The translations under genes and the position numbers were made by a program. The notes below the pieces were generated by a model. That model searched no databases, was not told where the DNA came from, and was given only the letters and a program-made list of their open reading frames with translations. 64,000 nt of DNA from Euzebya pacifica (GTDB lineage Bacteria > Actinomycetota > Nitriliruptoria > Euzebyales > Euzebyaceae): positions 3,725,910-3,789,909 of the forward strand of contig NZ_CP031165.1 of NCBI RefSeq assembly GCF_003344865.1, read 5' to 3'. This document shows, piece by piece, positions 50,171 through 58,531 of the stretch (position 1 is the stretch's first letter; every line of letters begins with the position of its first letter).

Positions 50171-50752
50171 GTGCGCACCCGAACCACCCTCGTCCTGGCC
50201 ATGCTGGCGGTCCTCGCCGTCGTGGCCACCGCCTGCTCCAGCGACGACGCCGACACCACACCGACGGTTGTCCCCACGATCGAGGCAACGGCGACCACCC
50301 CGGCCGACCCGATGGAAACGGCCGCACCGGCCAGCAGCGACCCCGCCGTCACCCCGACGGCGGCCGCCCCGGCCGAGCCGATCCCCACCGAGCAGAACCC
50401 GACCGGCGAGGAGGCCACCCCGGACGACGCCGCGGCCGAGGACGCGGCACCCGGCAGCGCGGCCGCGCTGACGTTCGGGACCGAGAGCCCGCTCGAGGCA
50501 ACTGCCTGTGAGCAGTCCGGAGGCGCCGTGCTGGTCACCAGCACCGCCGGCGATCAGGTCCGGGTCCAGGGTGGCGTCGACGACGCGGCCATGACCTACC
50601 TCTTCGAGGGCGCGGAGATCGCCGCGGAAACCACCACGATCGAGGCTCCGGCCGACGACGTCACCCGCTACGTCGGGACCTTCGACGGCAACGAGACCCT
50701 CGGGACGGAGTCAATCACCGCCGAGTTCAACGTTGGCCTGCCCCTCTGCTGA
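50171..50752 (+). CDS. Putative lipoprotein of unknown function
   Basis: Exported lipoprotein of 193 residues. Signal and lipobox VVATAC (Cys ~21), then a long Thr/Pro/Ala-rich linker (~25-105), then a small beta-rich domain with two Cys (EATACEQSGG, VGLPLC) that may be disulfide-linked. GTG 50171 follows GAAGGAG. Not recognised as a known family; probably surface exposed. It lies between the cupin and serine hydrolase genes. Confidence 0.7.
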   Translation: MRTRTTLVLAMLAVLAVVATACSSDDADTTPTVVPTIEATATTPADPMETAAPASSDPAVTPTAAAPAEPIPTEQNPTGEEATPDDAAAEDAAPGSAAALTFGTESPLEATACEQSGGAVLVTSTAGDQVRVQGGVDDAAMTYLFEGAEIAAETTTIEAPADDVTRYVGTFDGNETLGTESITAEFNVGLPLC

Positions 50753-50803
50753 TCTGGTCTTCCGCGGGGCGGTGACAGGGACCCGCCGAGGCTGCCCCTG
50801 GAT

Positions 50804-52210
50804 TCACGATCCGGGGGCGGTGACGCGGTCGGGCAGCACGGCCCGGTCGATCGGCACGATCCGGGTACCGGACATGTCCAGCGCCTCCACCCGACCGTCG
50901 GCGTCGCGCTCGACGGTCACGGCCTCCCCCACCGAGGCATAACCGGGCCCCTCGACCATGACCCAGCGGTCCGGGTCGTCGGCATCCGGCTCGAGCCGAA
51001 CGGTCGCGGCCACCGGATTGGGGACCGTCGGGGACAACAGGTACGCCCGACCGCCCAGCACGGCGACGTCGCGAACACCCCACAACCATGCGTAGCGGCC
51101 CTCGGGGACCCGCGCCCGGGCGTCGTCCACGGGGCCATCGACGGGCGCCGCTGCGGCGTCGACGAGGCGGATGATCCCTTCGACCAGCTCGGGCGCGGGA
51201 CCGTCGATGGCGTTGGTCAGCACCGACACGACCAGCCCGTCCTCGGGCAGGGCGACCGTGCTGGTGATGTGGCCGGCCCACCCCCCGTTGTGGCCGACCC
51301 CGCTGCGTCCGGCGATTCGCGAGGTGATGAATCCCAGCCCGTAGCCGCCATCGGGCACCCCCTCGACCTGCTGGACGGGTCGTTGCAGGCGGCGCTTCGA
51401 CGCATCCGTGAGGAGGCGTTCGTCGCCCGGCAGGTGGGCCGCCATGTAGGTGCACAGGTCCGCGGCGGTCGACCAGACCCCCGTCGCTGCGGCCATCGCG
51501 TTGGTCGGGACCTGGTCGATGGGGACCCGCCTGTCGGCCCACGCCAGCCCGGTGTGGCCGGTCGCCCACGGGCCGTCGACGTCCGGGGTCCAGTCCGGCC
51601 CGGTGTCGGCGAGCCGGAGCGGGTCGAGGATCCGTTCCTGCACCTCCTCCGCCCAGCTCCGGCCGGTCACGGCCTCGATGACCTGGCCGAGCAGGGCGTA
51701 GCCGATGTTGGAGTACTTGAACCGGACGTCGGCGCCGGTCACCGTTCCCTCGGCCAGCACCCGCTCGGCGAGGGTGTCGGCATCGAGGAACGGCGCCTCG
51801 TGCTGCCAGTGGGCGCTGCTCGCGGAGTCCCGAGGGATGCCGCCCGCGTGGGCGAGCAGCTGGAAGAGGGTCAGGTCGGCCACCGGCGAGTCGCTGTCGT
51901 GCAGCCAGTCCAGGCGGGTACCGACCGGGTCGTCGAGGCGGAGATGCCCCTCCTCCACCATCTGCGCCAGCACCGTCGCGGTCATCGTCTTGGAGTGCGA
52001 GGCGATCCGGAAGCGATGCGCCGCGGTCAGCGCCTCCCCCGACGCCTCGTCGGCGACGCCGTGCGCGGTCGAGAGGACGAGCTCGCCGTCGAACCAGACG
52101 GCGGCCTGCACTCCGGGGACGCGGGTGGCGCGCTGGCGGAACGCCAACCAGCGGTCGGCGTAGCGGACCGCATCGTCGACGGCGGCACGGGTGATCGGAT
52201 GGGAGCCCAT
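50804..52210 (-). CDS. Serine hydrolase, beta-lactamase class C/D-aminopeptidase type
   Basis: Penicillin-binding-like serine hydrolase, 468 residues, probably cytoplasmic (no signal). SxxK motif is S71-H-S-K74 in RIASHSKTMTA; the YxN motif is KYSNIGY at ~166; the third motif is HNGGWAGH near 315 (HxG). The C-terminal ~140 residues form an extra beta-rich region. This subgroup includes D-aminopeptidases, esterases and penicillin-binding-like proteins; antibiotic hydrolysis is not implied. Start ATG 52210 is chosen; the region upstream to 52363 contains an RNA-like hairpin element. Confidence 0.9.
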   Translation of the reverse strand: MGSHPITRAAVDDAVRYADRWLAFRQRATRVPGVQAAVWFDGELVLSTAHGVADEASGEALTAAHRFRIASHSKTMTATVLAQMVEEGHLRLDDPVGTRLDWLHDSDSPVADLTLFQLLAHAGGIPRDSASSAHWQHEAPFLDADTLAERVLAEGTVTGADVRFKYSNIGYALLGQVIEAVTGRSWAEEVQERILDPLRLADTGPDWTPDVDGPWATGHTGLAWADRRVPIDQVPTNAMAAATGVWSTAADLCTYMAAHLPGDERLLTDASKRRLQRPVQQVEGVPDGGYGLGFITSRIAGRSGVGHNGGWAGHITSTVALPEDGLVVSVLTNAIDGPAPELVEGIIRLVDAAAAPVDGPVDDARARVPEGRYAWLWGVRDVAVLGGRAYLLSPTVPNPVAATVRLEPDADDPDRWVMVEGPGYASVGEAVTVERDADGRVEALDMSGTRIVPIDRAVLPDRVTAPGS

Positions 52211-52267
52211 GGCCGGCGATGCTAGACGCCAGCCGGGACGCGGCGGCCCGCTCAGGAGTACGGAGCA

Positions 52268-52386
52268 GGACCGCCGCGTCCAGCGGTCCGAGGCGGCGGA
52301 CGGCTTCCCCACCGCACGCGCACCTCGGGCTGGCGGTGCCTCGAACGGGCCTGGCAGGGCCACGATCGAATCACACGTCTGTAGTT
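52268..52386 (+). ncRNA. Structured element A: 43-nt hairpin unit plus leader-like region (copy 1)
   Basis: The conserved unit is 52286-52328: closing stem CCGAGG/CCTCGG around a loop with GGCTTCCCC. It is 43 nt, ungapped and ~84% identical to copy 2 at 52902-52944. An alternative stem GGACCGC (52268-52274)/GCGGTCC (52283-52289) overlaps its first two bases. Downstream come a second weak hairpin (TCGA/TCGA) and CTGTAGTT at 52379-52386, the same 8-mer also found in copy 2. Likely a 5' leader of gene 52446; not a recognised RNA family. Confidence 0.45.
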
Positions 52387-52413
52387 CTGCCGCCGATGGT
52401 ACCGAAGGCCGGA

Positions 52414-52427
52414 GGGTGGGACCACCC
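52414..52427 (+). promoter_or_regulatory. Hairpin just upstream of the 52446 start
   Basis: GGGTGG-GA-CCACCC, a 6-bp stem with a 2-base loop, ends 18 bases before the GTG. Flanking CCGG bases extend it. Together with element A this makes a structured leader of about 180 nt; the hairpin could act as a terminator or hide the start site. Confidence 0.4.
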
Positions 52428-52445
52428 GGCCGGTAGGGTCGAGGC

Positions 52446-52832
52446 GTGCCCCTCGTCTTCCCCTACGACTTCGATCGCCGCTTCGCCCCCATCTGGTGGC
52501 CCCTCGGCGCCCGAGAAGGGCGCGACGGGGTGACCGTCAGCGCCGACACCTTCGAAGCGACCTACGGCCGCTTCGTGCTGCGCACGCCGATCAGCAACAT
52601 CGCCTCGGCGGAGAACACCGGGCCGTACAACCCGCTGAAGTCCGTGGGCCTGCGGATGTCCATGGCCGACAGCGGGCTGACCATGGGCACCACCGGTGCC
52701 AGCGGCGTGTGCGTCACCTTCCACGAGAAGGTGGGCCGCGTCATCGGTCCGTGGTCGCACCGGGGCCTGACGGTGACCGTGGCCGACCCGGATGGCCTCG
52801 TCCGGGCCCTGGGGTTCGGCGCCGGCAGCTGA
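52446..52832 (+). CDS. Hypothetical protein flanked by duplicated hairpin elements
   Basis: Conserved-looking protein of 128 residues that I do not recognise. Aromatic N-terminus (VFPYDFDRRFAPIWWPLG), then beta-rich sequence: VTVSADTFEATYGRFVLRTPISNIASAENTGPYNP, TMGTTGASGVCVTFHEKV and a Pro/Gly end. Neutral, no signal or membrane segment. The start is GTG 52446; GAGG lies close by. A terminator hairpin follows, then copy 2 of the 43-nt element. So this gene sits between two direct-repeat copies of the element. Confidence 0.7.
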   Translation: MPLVFPYDFDRRFAPIWWPLGAREGRDGVTVSADTFEATYGRFVLRTPISNIASAENTGPYNPLKSVGLRMSMADSGLTMGTTGASGVCVTFHEKVGRVIGPWSHRGLTVTVADPDGLVRALGFGAGS

Positions 52833-52860
52833 GCGGTCGTGGGCTGGCGTCGGCCAACGC

Positions 52861-52896
52861 CGACGGCCCGCCCCACCTGGGTGGAACGGGCCGTCG
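52861..52896 (+). terminator. Hairpin terminator of the 52446 gene
   Basis: CGACGGCCCG (52861-52870) and CGGGCCGTCG (52887-52896) form a perfect 10-bp stem with inner CCAC/GTGG pairs, 28 bp after the stop codon. Confidence 0.8.
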
Positions 52897-52901
52897 AGGT
52901 T

Positions 52902-53019
52902 GTCCGAGGCGGCTGAAGGCTTCCCCTCCCTCAGCGCACCTCGGAGGCTTGAGACTAGCCGCCGAACTCCCTGAGGAGCCCATCGGCTGTGGGCACAAGC
53001 GTACTACATGCCTGTAGTT
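52902..53019 (+). ncRNA. Structured element B: 43-nt hairpin unit (copy 2)
   Basis: 52902-52944 repeats the 43-nt unit of element A. Besides the identical closing stem CCGAGG/CCTCGG, an inner stem GCTGA/TCAGC forms; where A has G at the third base it has C opposite, a compensating change. A second hairpin follows (AGCCG/CGGCT with ACTCC/GGAG inside). GGCGGCT (52908-52914) can also pair with AGCCGCC (52957-52963), a competing fold. ACTACA-TGCC-TGTAGT at 53003-53018 is a palindrome holding the shared CTGTAGTT. It precedes the PfkB-SurE genes by 133 nt. Confidence 0.45.
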
Positions 53020-53151
53020 ACACGGCAAGCCGTATGGCGAACTTTTCGCCTCACCCGCCGCGCGGGGGCACGAGACGGCGTCTGGATGGACGGGTTCCCG
53101 AGCACTGGCGAGGGGTATCACCTGTCGACACCAGCGTCATCGGAGGCACGC

Positions 53152-54225
53152 ATGTCGACGGTCAGCGCAGTCCCGCAGCCCATTCCACCCCCGCCCGACC
53201 CCACGGTCGACCTCACCGAGGGCGCTCCGCCGGACGTGGCCCCGGTCGCCGACGTGTGCGTGTTCGCCCCGTCGATGCTGCTCACGGTCACCGTGGAGGC
53301 CACCGGATCCGACGAGGAGGGCCCTGGCGAGGTGCACGTGCACGCCGGCGGCCAGGGGTACTGGTTGACCCGGCTGCTGTGCGGCCTCGGACACCGTCCC
53401 ATCCTCTGCACGTCGCTGGGCGGCGAGACCGGGGCGGTCATCCGTGGCCTGCTGGCCGCAGAGGGCCTGGCCGTCGACCTCGTGACCGTCGAGGGCGCCA
53501 CCGCCGCCTACGTGCACGATCGACGCTGTGGCGACCGACAGGAGGTCGTCCGCACCGGCGACCCCGGCCTGTCCCGCCACGAACGCGACGACCTGTACGG
53601 CGCAACGCTGGAGTCGGCCATCACCACCGGCGTCTGCGTGCTGACCGGGCGGCCCACCCCCGCCGCGATCGAGACCGGCTTCTACCGCCGGCTGGGTGCC
53701 GACCTTGGCACGACCGGCGTCGCGGTGATCGGTGACCTGCACGGCGAGGAGCTCGATGCGTTCCTCGAGGAGGGCCGGCTGCAGGTGCTGAAGGTCTCCG
53801 ACGAGGACCTCCTGGCCGACGGCATGATCACCGAACGCGACCTCGACGACCCCACCGACGCCGGCCTGCGCACCGCGATGTCGTCGCTGGCCGATCGCGG
53901 CGTCGACATGGTCGTGGTCAGCCGTGTCCACCGCCCGACGCTCGCCCTGGTCGGCGGTCGCCTGCTCGCGGCCAGCCCGCCGCGGCTGAGCGAGGCCGAC
54001 CACCACGGGGCCGGGGACTCCATGACCGCCGCGCTCGTACGCGCAACGCTGGAGTCGTTGGAGCCCGCCGATGCGCTGCGGCTGGCCTGCGCTGCGGGGG
54101 CGGCCAACGTCACCCGGCACGGCCTGACCACGGTCGCCCCGTCGCTGGTCGACCGGCTGGCGGAGCTGGTCCAGGTGACCGAGCACCCGACCCCATCCGA
54201 CCGGCCATCGAAGGAGGGCCCGTGA
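53152..54225 (+). CDS. PfkB-family carbohydrate kinase (1-phosphofructokinase-like, divergent)
   Basis: Sugar/nucleoside kinase of the ribokinase fold, 357 residues. The overall pattern is closest to LacC/FruK (VHVHAGGQGYWLTRLLCGLGHRPILCTSLGGETG), with the catalytic Asp in HHGAGDSMTAAL near 289. But the usual GGKGxN substrate motif reads GGQGYW, so Lys and Asn are changed and the substrate may differ from tagatose/fructose phosphate. A Pro-rich N-terminal ~25 residues is unusual. ATG 53152 follows GGAGG. Coupled to surE by GTGA overlap. Confidence 0.85.
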   Translation: MSTVSAVPQPIPPPPDPTVDLTEGAPPDVAPVADVCVFAPSMLLTVTVEATGSDEEGPGEVHVHAGGQGYWLTRLLCGLGHRPILCTSLGGETGAVIRGLLAAEGLAVDLVTVEGATAAYVHDRRCGDRQEVVRTGDPGLSRHERDDLYGATLESAITTGVCVLTGRPTPAAIETGFYRRLGADLGTTGVAVIGDLHGEELDAFLEEGRLQVLKVSDEDLLADGMITERDLDDPTDAGLRTAMSSLADRGVDMVVVSRVHRPTLALVGGRLLAASPPRLSEADHHGAGDSMTAALVRATLESLEPADALRLACAAGAANVTRHGLTTVAPSLVDRLAELVQVTEHPTPSDRPSKEGP

Positions 54226-55067
54226 GCGACGAACCGCACGCACGAAGGATCGACCACGACCCGTCCGACGTCGAGGTCCCGCACCGGCAGCCCGGCCACC
54301 TGTCTGGTCGTGCGCTGGTCACCAACGACGACGGGATCGACAGCCCCGGGCTGCTGTGCCTTGCCCGTGCGGTCCGGCGGGCCGGCCTGGCACCGCTCGT
54401 CGTCGCGCCCGACCGCAACGTCAGCGGGGCAGGGACCGGCATCGGCCAGCTCGACGTCCACGAGGGGGTGGCGTTCCGCACGGTCGAGCGCGAGGGCATG
54501 GACGCCCATGCGCTGGCCGGACCGCCGGGCCTGGCCGTCCTGAGCGCCGCGCTCGGCGCCTTCGGCGACGCGCCCGACCTGGTCGTCTCCGGCATCAACG
54601 CCGGTGCCAACACCGGGCACTCCGTCATCCACTCGGGCACGGTCGGGGCGGCGCTGACCGGCCGGACGTTCGGGTGCAGCGGCCTTGCGGTCAGCCTCGC
54701 CCCACCCCGCGACGACGAGCCGTGGCGCTGGGACACCGCCGAGGAGGTGGCTGGTGAGATGTGCCGCTGGATCATCCGGCTGGGCCGTGACGACGTCGTC
54801 CTCAACGTCAACGTGCCGTCGGTGCCGACGGCCGCGATCCGCGGGTTCCGCTGGACCGAGCTGGAGGCGTTCGGCCACATCCGCGTGGCCAGCGCCGACC
54901 ACGCCGGCCGCCGTGTCGAGTTCGGCGTGCACGGTGACGTCGAGGACCGCTCCCCCACCAGCGACCACCGCTTGCTGGCGGATGGCTGGGTCACCGTGAC
55001 CGCCCTGACGACGGTCGCCCAGGCCCAGCCCCTCGGCCCCGACCTGCCCGCCTTCGTCACCCACTGA
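54222..55067 (+). CDS. surE: SurE 5'/3'-nucleotidase
   Basis: Metal-dependent phosphatase that removes 5'- or 3'-phosphates from nucleotides, stationary-phase survival protein. 281 residues. The metal motif LVTNDDGIDSPG has Asp36 and Asp37; VVAPDRNVSGAGTG, SGINAGANTGHSVIHSGTVGAA complete the active site. An N-terminal ~30-residue extension is atypical. GTG 54222 overlaps the kinase stop (GTGA) so the two are made together: a kinase and a phosphatase on one message. Confidence 0.93.
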   Translation: MSDEPHARRIDHDPSDVEVPHRQPGHLSGRALVTNDDGIDSPGLLCLARAVRRAGLAPLVVAPDRNVSGAGTGIGQLDVHEGVAFRTVEREGMDAHALAGPPGLAVLSAALGAFGDAPDLVVSGINAGANTGHSVIHSGTVGAALTGRTFGCSGLAVSLAPPRDDEPWRWDTAEEVAGEMCRWIIRLGRDDVVLNVNVPSVPTAAIRGFRWTELEAFGHIRVASADHAGRRVEFGVHGDVEDRSPTSDHRLLADGWVTVTALTTVAQAQPLGPDLPAFVTH

Positions 55068-55094
55068 CGGTGGCGGTGCGCGGTGGGCCAGGGG

Positions 55095-56147
55095 TCAGCC
55101 GGGCTGGCGCACCGTCTCGTCGGCGAACAGGAACGACAGCAGCACGAACCGCTCGCCGGCGGTGACGTCGGCGACCTCGTGGAGGAGCGAGCCGCTGAAC
55201 ACGAGGGCCGCGCCGCGCGGGGGTCGGTACAGGTTCGGGCCGTACTCGGGGAAGCGCAGCTCGCCGCCCTGGTAGTCCTCCGACAGGTTCAGGGTCAGCG
55301 CGAACCGACGGTGTGCGGTGGTCGGGCTGAGGTTGTCGCGGTGCAGGCTGAAGAACCCGCGGTCCTCCGCGGTGTAGCGGCCGATCTTGAAGCCCTCGAA
55401 CCGCTTGGGCCGGTAGTTGAAGCAGCGGGCGACCTCGACGAACAGCCGCCGGCCGATCGCGGTTGCGAGCGCCTGCATGCGGTCGGGGTCGCGCACGATG
55501 TGGTCGGCGCGCCGCTTGAGCTTGGCCTCCAGCCGTTCCCCGCGGGTGCTGCCCTCGTTGGTCTCCACGCCCGTCTCGGTGTGGTCGGTGTGCCACAGCG
55601 CGACGAGGTCGTCGCACTCCCCGGGCGACAGCACGTCGGGGACGATCAGCACTGGTGCCTGCATCCCCACGACCCGCGGTGCGGGGGTGGCGGCATCGAT
55701 GGCGTCCAGCCGCTGGCGGACCGCCGAGGCCACGTCGGTGGCCACCGCTCCCCCGTCGGGGACCTCCCAGCCCTCCAGCACCCGCAGGGAGGGGTCGAGG
55801 AGGAACGCCACCGTGCGCCCGTCGGTGCGGTAGGCCGCGGCGGCGCGGCCGTTGCGGTCCACCAGCACGTCGGGGTCCTCGGGACCGTCGAGGGCATCGG
55901 CGACCGTCTGCGGACCGATCACGTGGACGGTGAGGCGTTCGTGGTCCGTCGCCAGGGCAGCCGTCAGGTCGCGGACCGCGGCCAGCCCGTCGTCACGGGT
56001 GTGGACCAACAGCGCCGGCCGGCCACCCGCGTGGGCGTAGTAGTGCGTCGGGGTGCCCTGCGGGGTCGGCAGCACCATGTCGGGTGCCCGTTCACCGCGC
56101 TGGAGTCCCGGCCGGTTCTCGTGGATGTGGTGGGTGTCGTCGGCCAT
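55095..56147 (-). CDS. Redoxin-like/2-oxoglutarate-Fe(II) oxygenase fusion
   Basis: 350 residues in two domains. Residues 1-150 resemble the AhpC/TSA thioredoxin fold (GERAPDMVLPTPQG at 18-31) but contain no Cys at all, so peroxidase activity is not expected. Residues ~165-350 are a prolyl-4-hydroxylase-type 2OG oxygenase: iron ligands His269 and Asp271 (LHRDNLS), His323 (SGSLLHE), and Arg333 (GERFVLLSF) for 2-oxoglutarate. Likely hydroxylates a peptide or small molecule. ATG 56147; divergent from the cytochrome gene. Confidence 0.88.
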   Translation of the reverse strand: MADDTHHIHENRPGLQRGERAPDMVLPTPQGTPTHYYAHAGGRPALLVHTRDDGLAAVRDLTAALATDHERLTVHVIGPQTVADALDGPEDPDVLVDRNGRAAAAYRTDGRTVAFLLDPSLRVLEGWEVPDGGAVATDVASAVRQRLDAIDAATPAPRVVGMQAPVLIVPDVLSPGECDDLVALWHTDHTETGVETNEGSTRGERLEAKLKRRADHIVRDPDRMQALATAIGRRLFVEVARCFNYRPKRFEGFKIGRYTAEDRGFFSLHRDNLSPTTAHRRFALTLNLSEDYQGGELRFPEYGPNLYRPPRGAALVFSGSLLHEVADVTAGERFVLLSFLFADETVRQPG

Positions 56148-56343
56148 CCCCGCGACCCTAGCGGCCCTAGCGGCCGCGGGTCGTAGGCTCCTGTTCGTCG
56201 TTGACCGGGGTCGCGGTCCCCAACCCGAGTGCTCCAGGGCGATGATGGGCCTTGGCGATGTCGCCCGAACCACCAGCCGTGCGTGCCTCGTCACCCGCGC
56301 GAGCACCCTCAACCGGGGGTCGGCAGTCAAGGAGGATCATCAC
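56148..56343. other. Divergent gap upstream of the cytochrome c gene
   Basis: Direct repeat CCTAGCGG occurs twice near 56155-56172. TTGACC at 56201-56206 looks like a -35, but no good -10 follows. No small gene or RNA is supported; the cytochrome start has AAGGAGG. Confidence 0.3.
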
Positions 56344-56799
56344 GTGACAGCACACACGCAACCGCGCGTCCATCTCGGCGACTCGAGGGGGCTCGGAGGA
56401 CGGTCAGGTCGCCGTTGCCGGCTGGTGGCAGCGGCAGTGATCGCCATCGTCACCCTGGCCGGGTGCGCCAGTGCCTCGGATCCTGCGTCCGGGGACAACC
56501 CGGTTCTCGAGGGAGCCGGTGACGTCGCGCTCGGCGCCGACCTGTACGCGGCGAACTGCGCCCAGTGCCACGGCACCGACGCGACCGGCACCGATCAGGG
56601 ACCGCCGTTCGTCCACGACGTCTACGTCCCCTCCCACCATGCTGACGGGGCCTTCCTGCTGGCCGTCCGCAACGGCGTCCAGCCGCATCACTGGGACTTC
56701 GGTCCCATGCCGCCCCGGCCGGGCCTCAGCGACCAGGACGTCGCCGACATCGTGGCCTACGTCCGGTCCGTCCAGCGCGATGCGGGCCTGATCGAGTAG
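56344..56799 (+). CDS. Cytochrome c lipoprotein
   Basis: Membrane-tethered c-type cytochrome, 151 residues. Signal with lipobox LAGC (Cys ~42), then a class I cytochrome c domain: heme-binding CAQCH near residue 72, typical Met ligand in FGPMPPRPG and a C-terminal AYVRSVQ helix. GTG 56344 has a perfect AAGGAGG ribosome site. It lies next to the copper genes and may be part of an oxidase or electron-transfer chain outside the cell membrane. Confidence 0.9.
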   Translation: MTAHTQPRVHLGDSRGLGGRSGRRCRLVAAAVIAIVTLAGCASASDPASGDNPVLEGAGDVALGADLYAANCAQCHGTDATGTDQGPPFVHDVYVPSHHADGAFLLAVRNGVQPHHWDFGPMPPRPGLSDQDVADIVAYVRSVQRDAGLIE

Positions 56800-56875
56800 C
56801 AGGCCCGCGACCTCGGCCTCGTGCTCGTCGTCGCGGCGGTGGGGTCGCCCGATCAGTCCCCGACGCCGTCGGATG

Positions 56876-58438
56876 TCATGGGGAGAGGCCGACGAGCGCC
56901 GAGGTCAGCACCACGGCAGTGGCGAAGGCGGCCAGCTCGACACGCAGCAGGCGGTGGAGGGCACCGTCGGCGGCTCCGGCTCCGGCTCCACCCTCCAGGC
57001 GAGGCACGACGCGGAAGTGGTTGACCGCACCGATGGCACCGATGACGCCGACGACCGCGAGCTTGGCCAGCAGGACCTGTCCGTAGCCCGTGGTCCACAG
57101 CTGCGTCGGGGCGTCCAGTGCGATCACGGTCAACGCCAGTCCCGCGAGACCGACGAGCACGACCGAGGCTGCAGCGACCGACGCGAACCGAGCCGCGATG
57201 ACGTCCACACGACGCGAGGCACGACGTCGACCGGCGACCACCACGAGCAGGGACGCGACGCCCCCGGTCCAGACAGTCGCCGCCCCGACGTGCACGGCAT
57301 CGGCGACCCGAACCAGCGCTGCCGGTTCGCTGCTTGCCGTGTGGCCCGTCAGCTGGAAGGAGAGCACGGCGCCGATGGCCGCAGTCAGCCCGGCGAAGCC
57401 CGGTCCCCCGAGCCGGTGCCACGTGCCCGTGCGGGACGCCGCGAAGGCCAGGGTGGCTGCCGCGATACGGATGGTGGCCGCTGGCACGAGGCCACCATCG
57501 GCCACGATGGCCATCGCGTCGACGTCGAACATGCCGGAGATCCCGTCCCCCGACACCACGACGGTTCGCACGACCAGCTGTGCCACGGACCCAACGGCCA
57601 TCGTCGCCGCCCCGACCACCAGGAGTCGATCCAGGGCCCCCCGGTCCTCGAGCGGGTGGGGATGGACGAGCATGGCGAAGACCAGGACGCCACCGGTGAG
57701 CATGACCCCGACGTAGGCGAGCCACCGCGCGACCACACCGGCCACGGGGACCACCGCGTCTGCACCGGGGGCGTCGACGGCGGCATCGGGGTCCGTCACG
57801 ACTGCGGGCGCGGTGTCAGCGGGCGCGGTGTCGACGGGCGCACTGTCAGCGGGCGCGGTCGCGAGCGGAGCAGCTCCGAGGGGCGGGGCCGGCTCGGATG
57901 GGCGGGGCGACACCGGCACCGCTGCGAGTGGAGTCGATGGGGTCGACGGTGGCGCGACGGTTGGCGTCGGCGTGGTCCCTGCGACGCCCGGTTCGGCTGG
58001 TTGGGCCGGTTGGGCTGGCGTGGGCGCCGGGCCGGTCACCGTGAACGAGTGGGTTCCCTCGATGGGATGGCCGTCGGCGCCGATCACCCGCCACACGACG
58101 ATGTGCTGGCCGGCGGGGGTGGCCTCGGTCACGGGAACCGCAACGGTCACGCGGTCCGCCTGTACGACGGCATCGCCGGTGGCCACGACCCCGGAGGGAC
58201 CCTGCAACGACACGTCGTCGCTCAGCACCCGGACGGGCTGCCCGAAGGTCAGCAGCAGCGTGTCGACTGGACCCTCGACGACGCCATCCACCGCCGGATG
58301 GGCCGACTGCAGGGCCGAGTGCGCCCAGACCGGTGGCATGGCGACGATCAGGAGCACCCCCAAAAGCAGAGGGGTCACGCAAACGGACAGGCTGACGCGA
58401 CGGGTTGCGACTGCTGTCGCGAGGGCAGGGATGGGCAC
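56876..58438 (-). CDS. CopC-CopD fusion (copper resistance/uptake protein)
   Basis: 520 residues. Signal peptide to about Ala39, then a CopC domain (HSALQSAHPAVDGVVEGPVDTLLLTFGQP) whose first mature residue His40 would bind Cu(II). A long Pro/Ala/Thr-rich linker (~140-235) leads to a CopD-type membrane region with eight or so helices (VARWLAYVGVMLTGGVLVFAMLV, HVGAATVWTGGVASLLVVV). Such fusions move copper across the membrane, often inward. GTG 58438 follows AGGAGG. Part of a copper region with the ATPase at 59010. Confidence 0.9.
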   Translation of the reverse strand: MPIPALATAVATRRVSLSVCVTPLLLGVLLIVAMPPVWAHSALQSAHPAVDGVVEGPVDTLLLTFGQPVRVLSDDVSLQGPSGVVATGDAVVQADRVTVAVPVTEATPAGQHIVVWRVIGADGHPIEGTHSFTVTGPAPTPAQPAQPAEPGVAGTTPTPTVAPPSTPSTPLAAVPVSPRPSEPAPPLGAAPLATAPADSAPVDTAPADTAPAVVTDPDAAVDAPGADAVVPVAGVVARWLAYVGVMLTGGVLVFAMLVHPHPLEDRGALDRLLVVGAATMAVGSVAQLVVRTVVVSGDGISGMFDVDAMAIVADGGLVPAATIRIAAATLAFAASRTGTWHRLGGPGFAGLTAAIGAVLSFQLTGHTASSEPAALVRVADAVHVGAATVWTGGVASLLVVVAGRRRASRRVDVIAARFASVAAASVVLVGLAGLALTVIALDAPTQLWTTGYGQVLLAKLAVVGVIGAIGAVNHFRVVPRLEGGAGAGAADGALHRLLRVELAAFATAVVLTSALVGLSP

Positions 58439-58531
58439 GGGGCCTCCTGTATGGGGGTGGCGTGGGCGCAGGCGTCTGCACCCGGCAGGTCTGTTCGACA
58501 CCGGCTCGGTCCCATGGGGACCGGTGTCGCC

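Noticed and set aside
52286-53019. Known riboswitch or sRNA family (cobalamin, ydaO c-di-AMP, 6C RNA) for the 43-nt element
   Set aside because: No cobalamin GCCACTG box or ydaO core seen, and the C-rich loop is not matched by a second C-rich hairpin as in 6C RNA. Remains unclassified.
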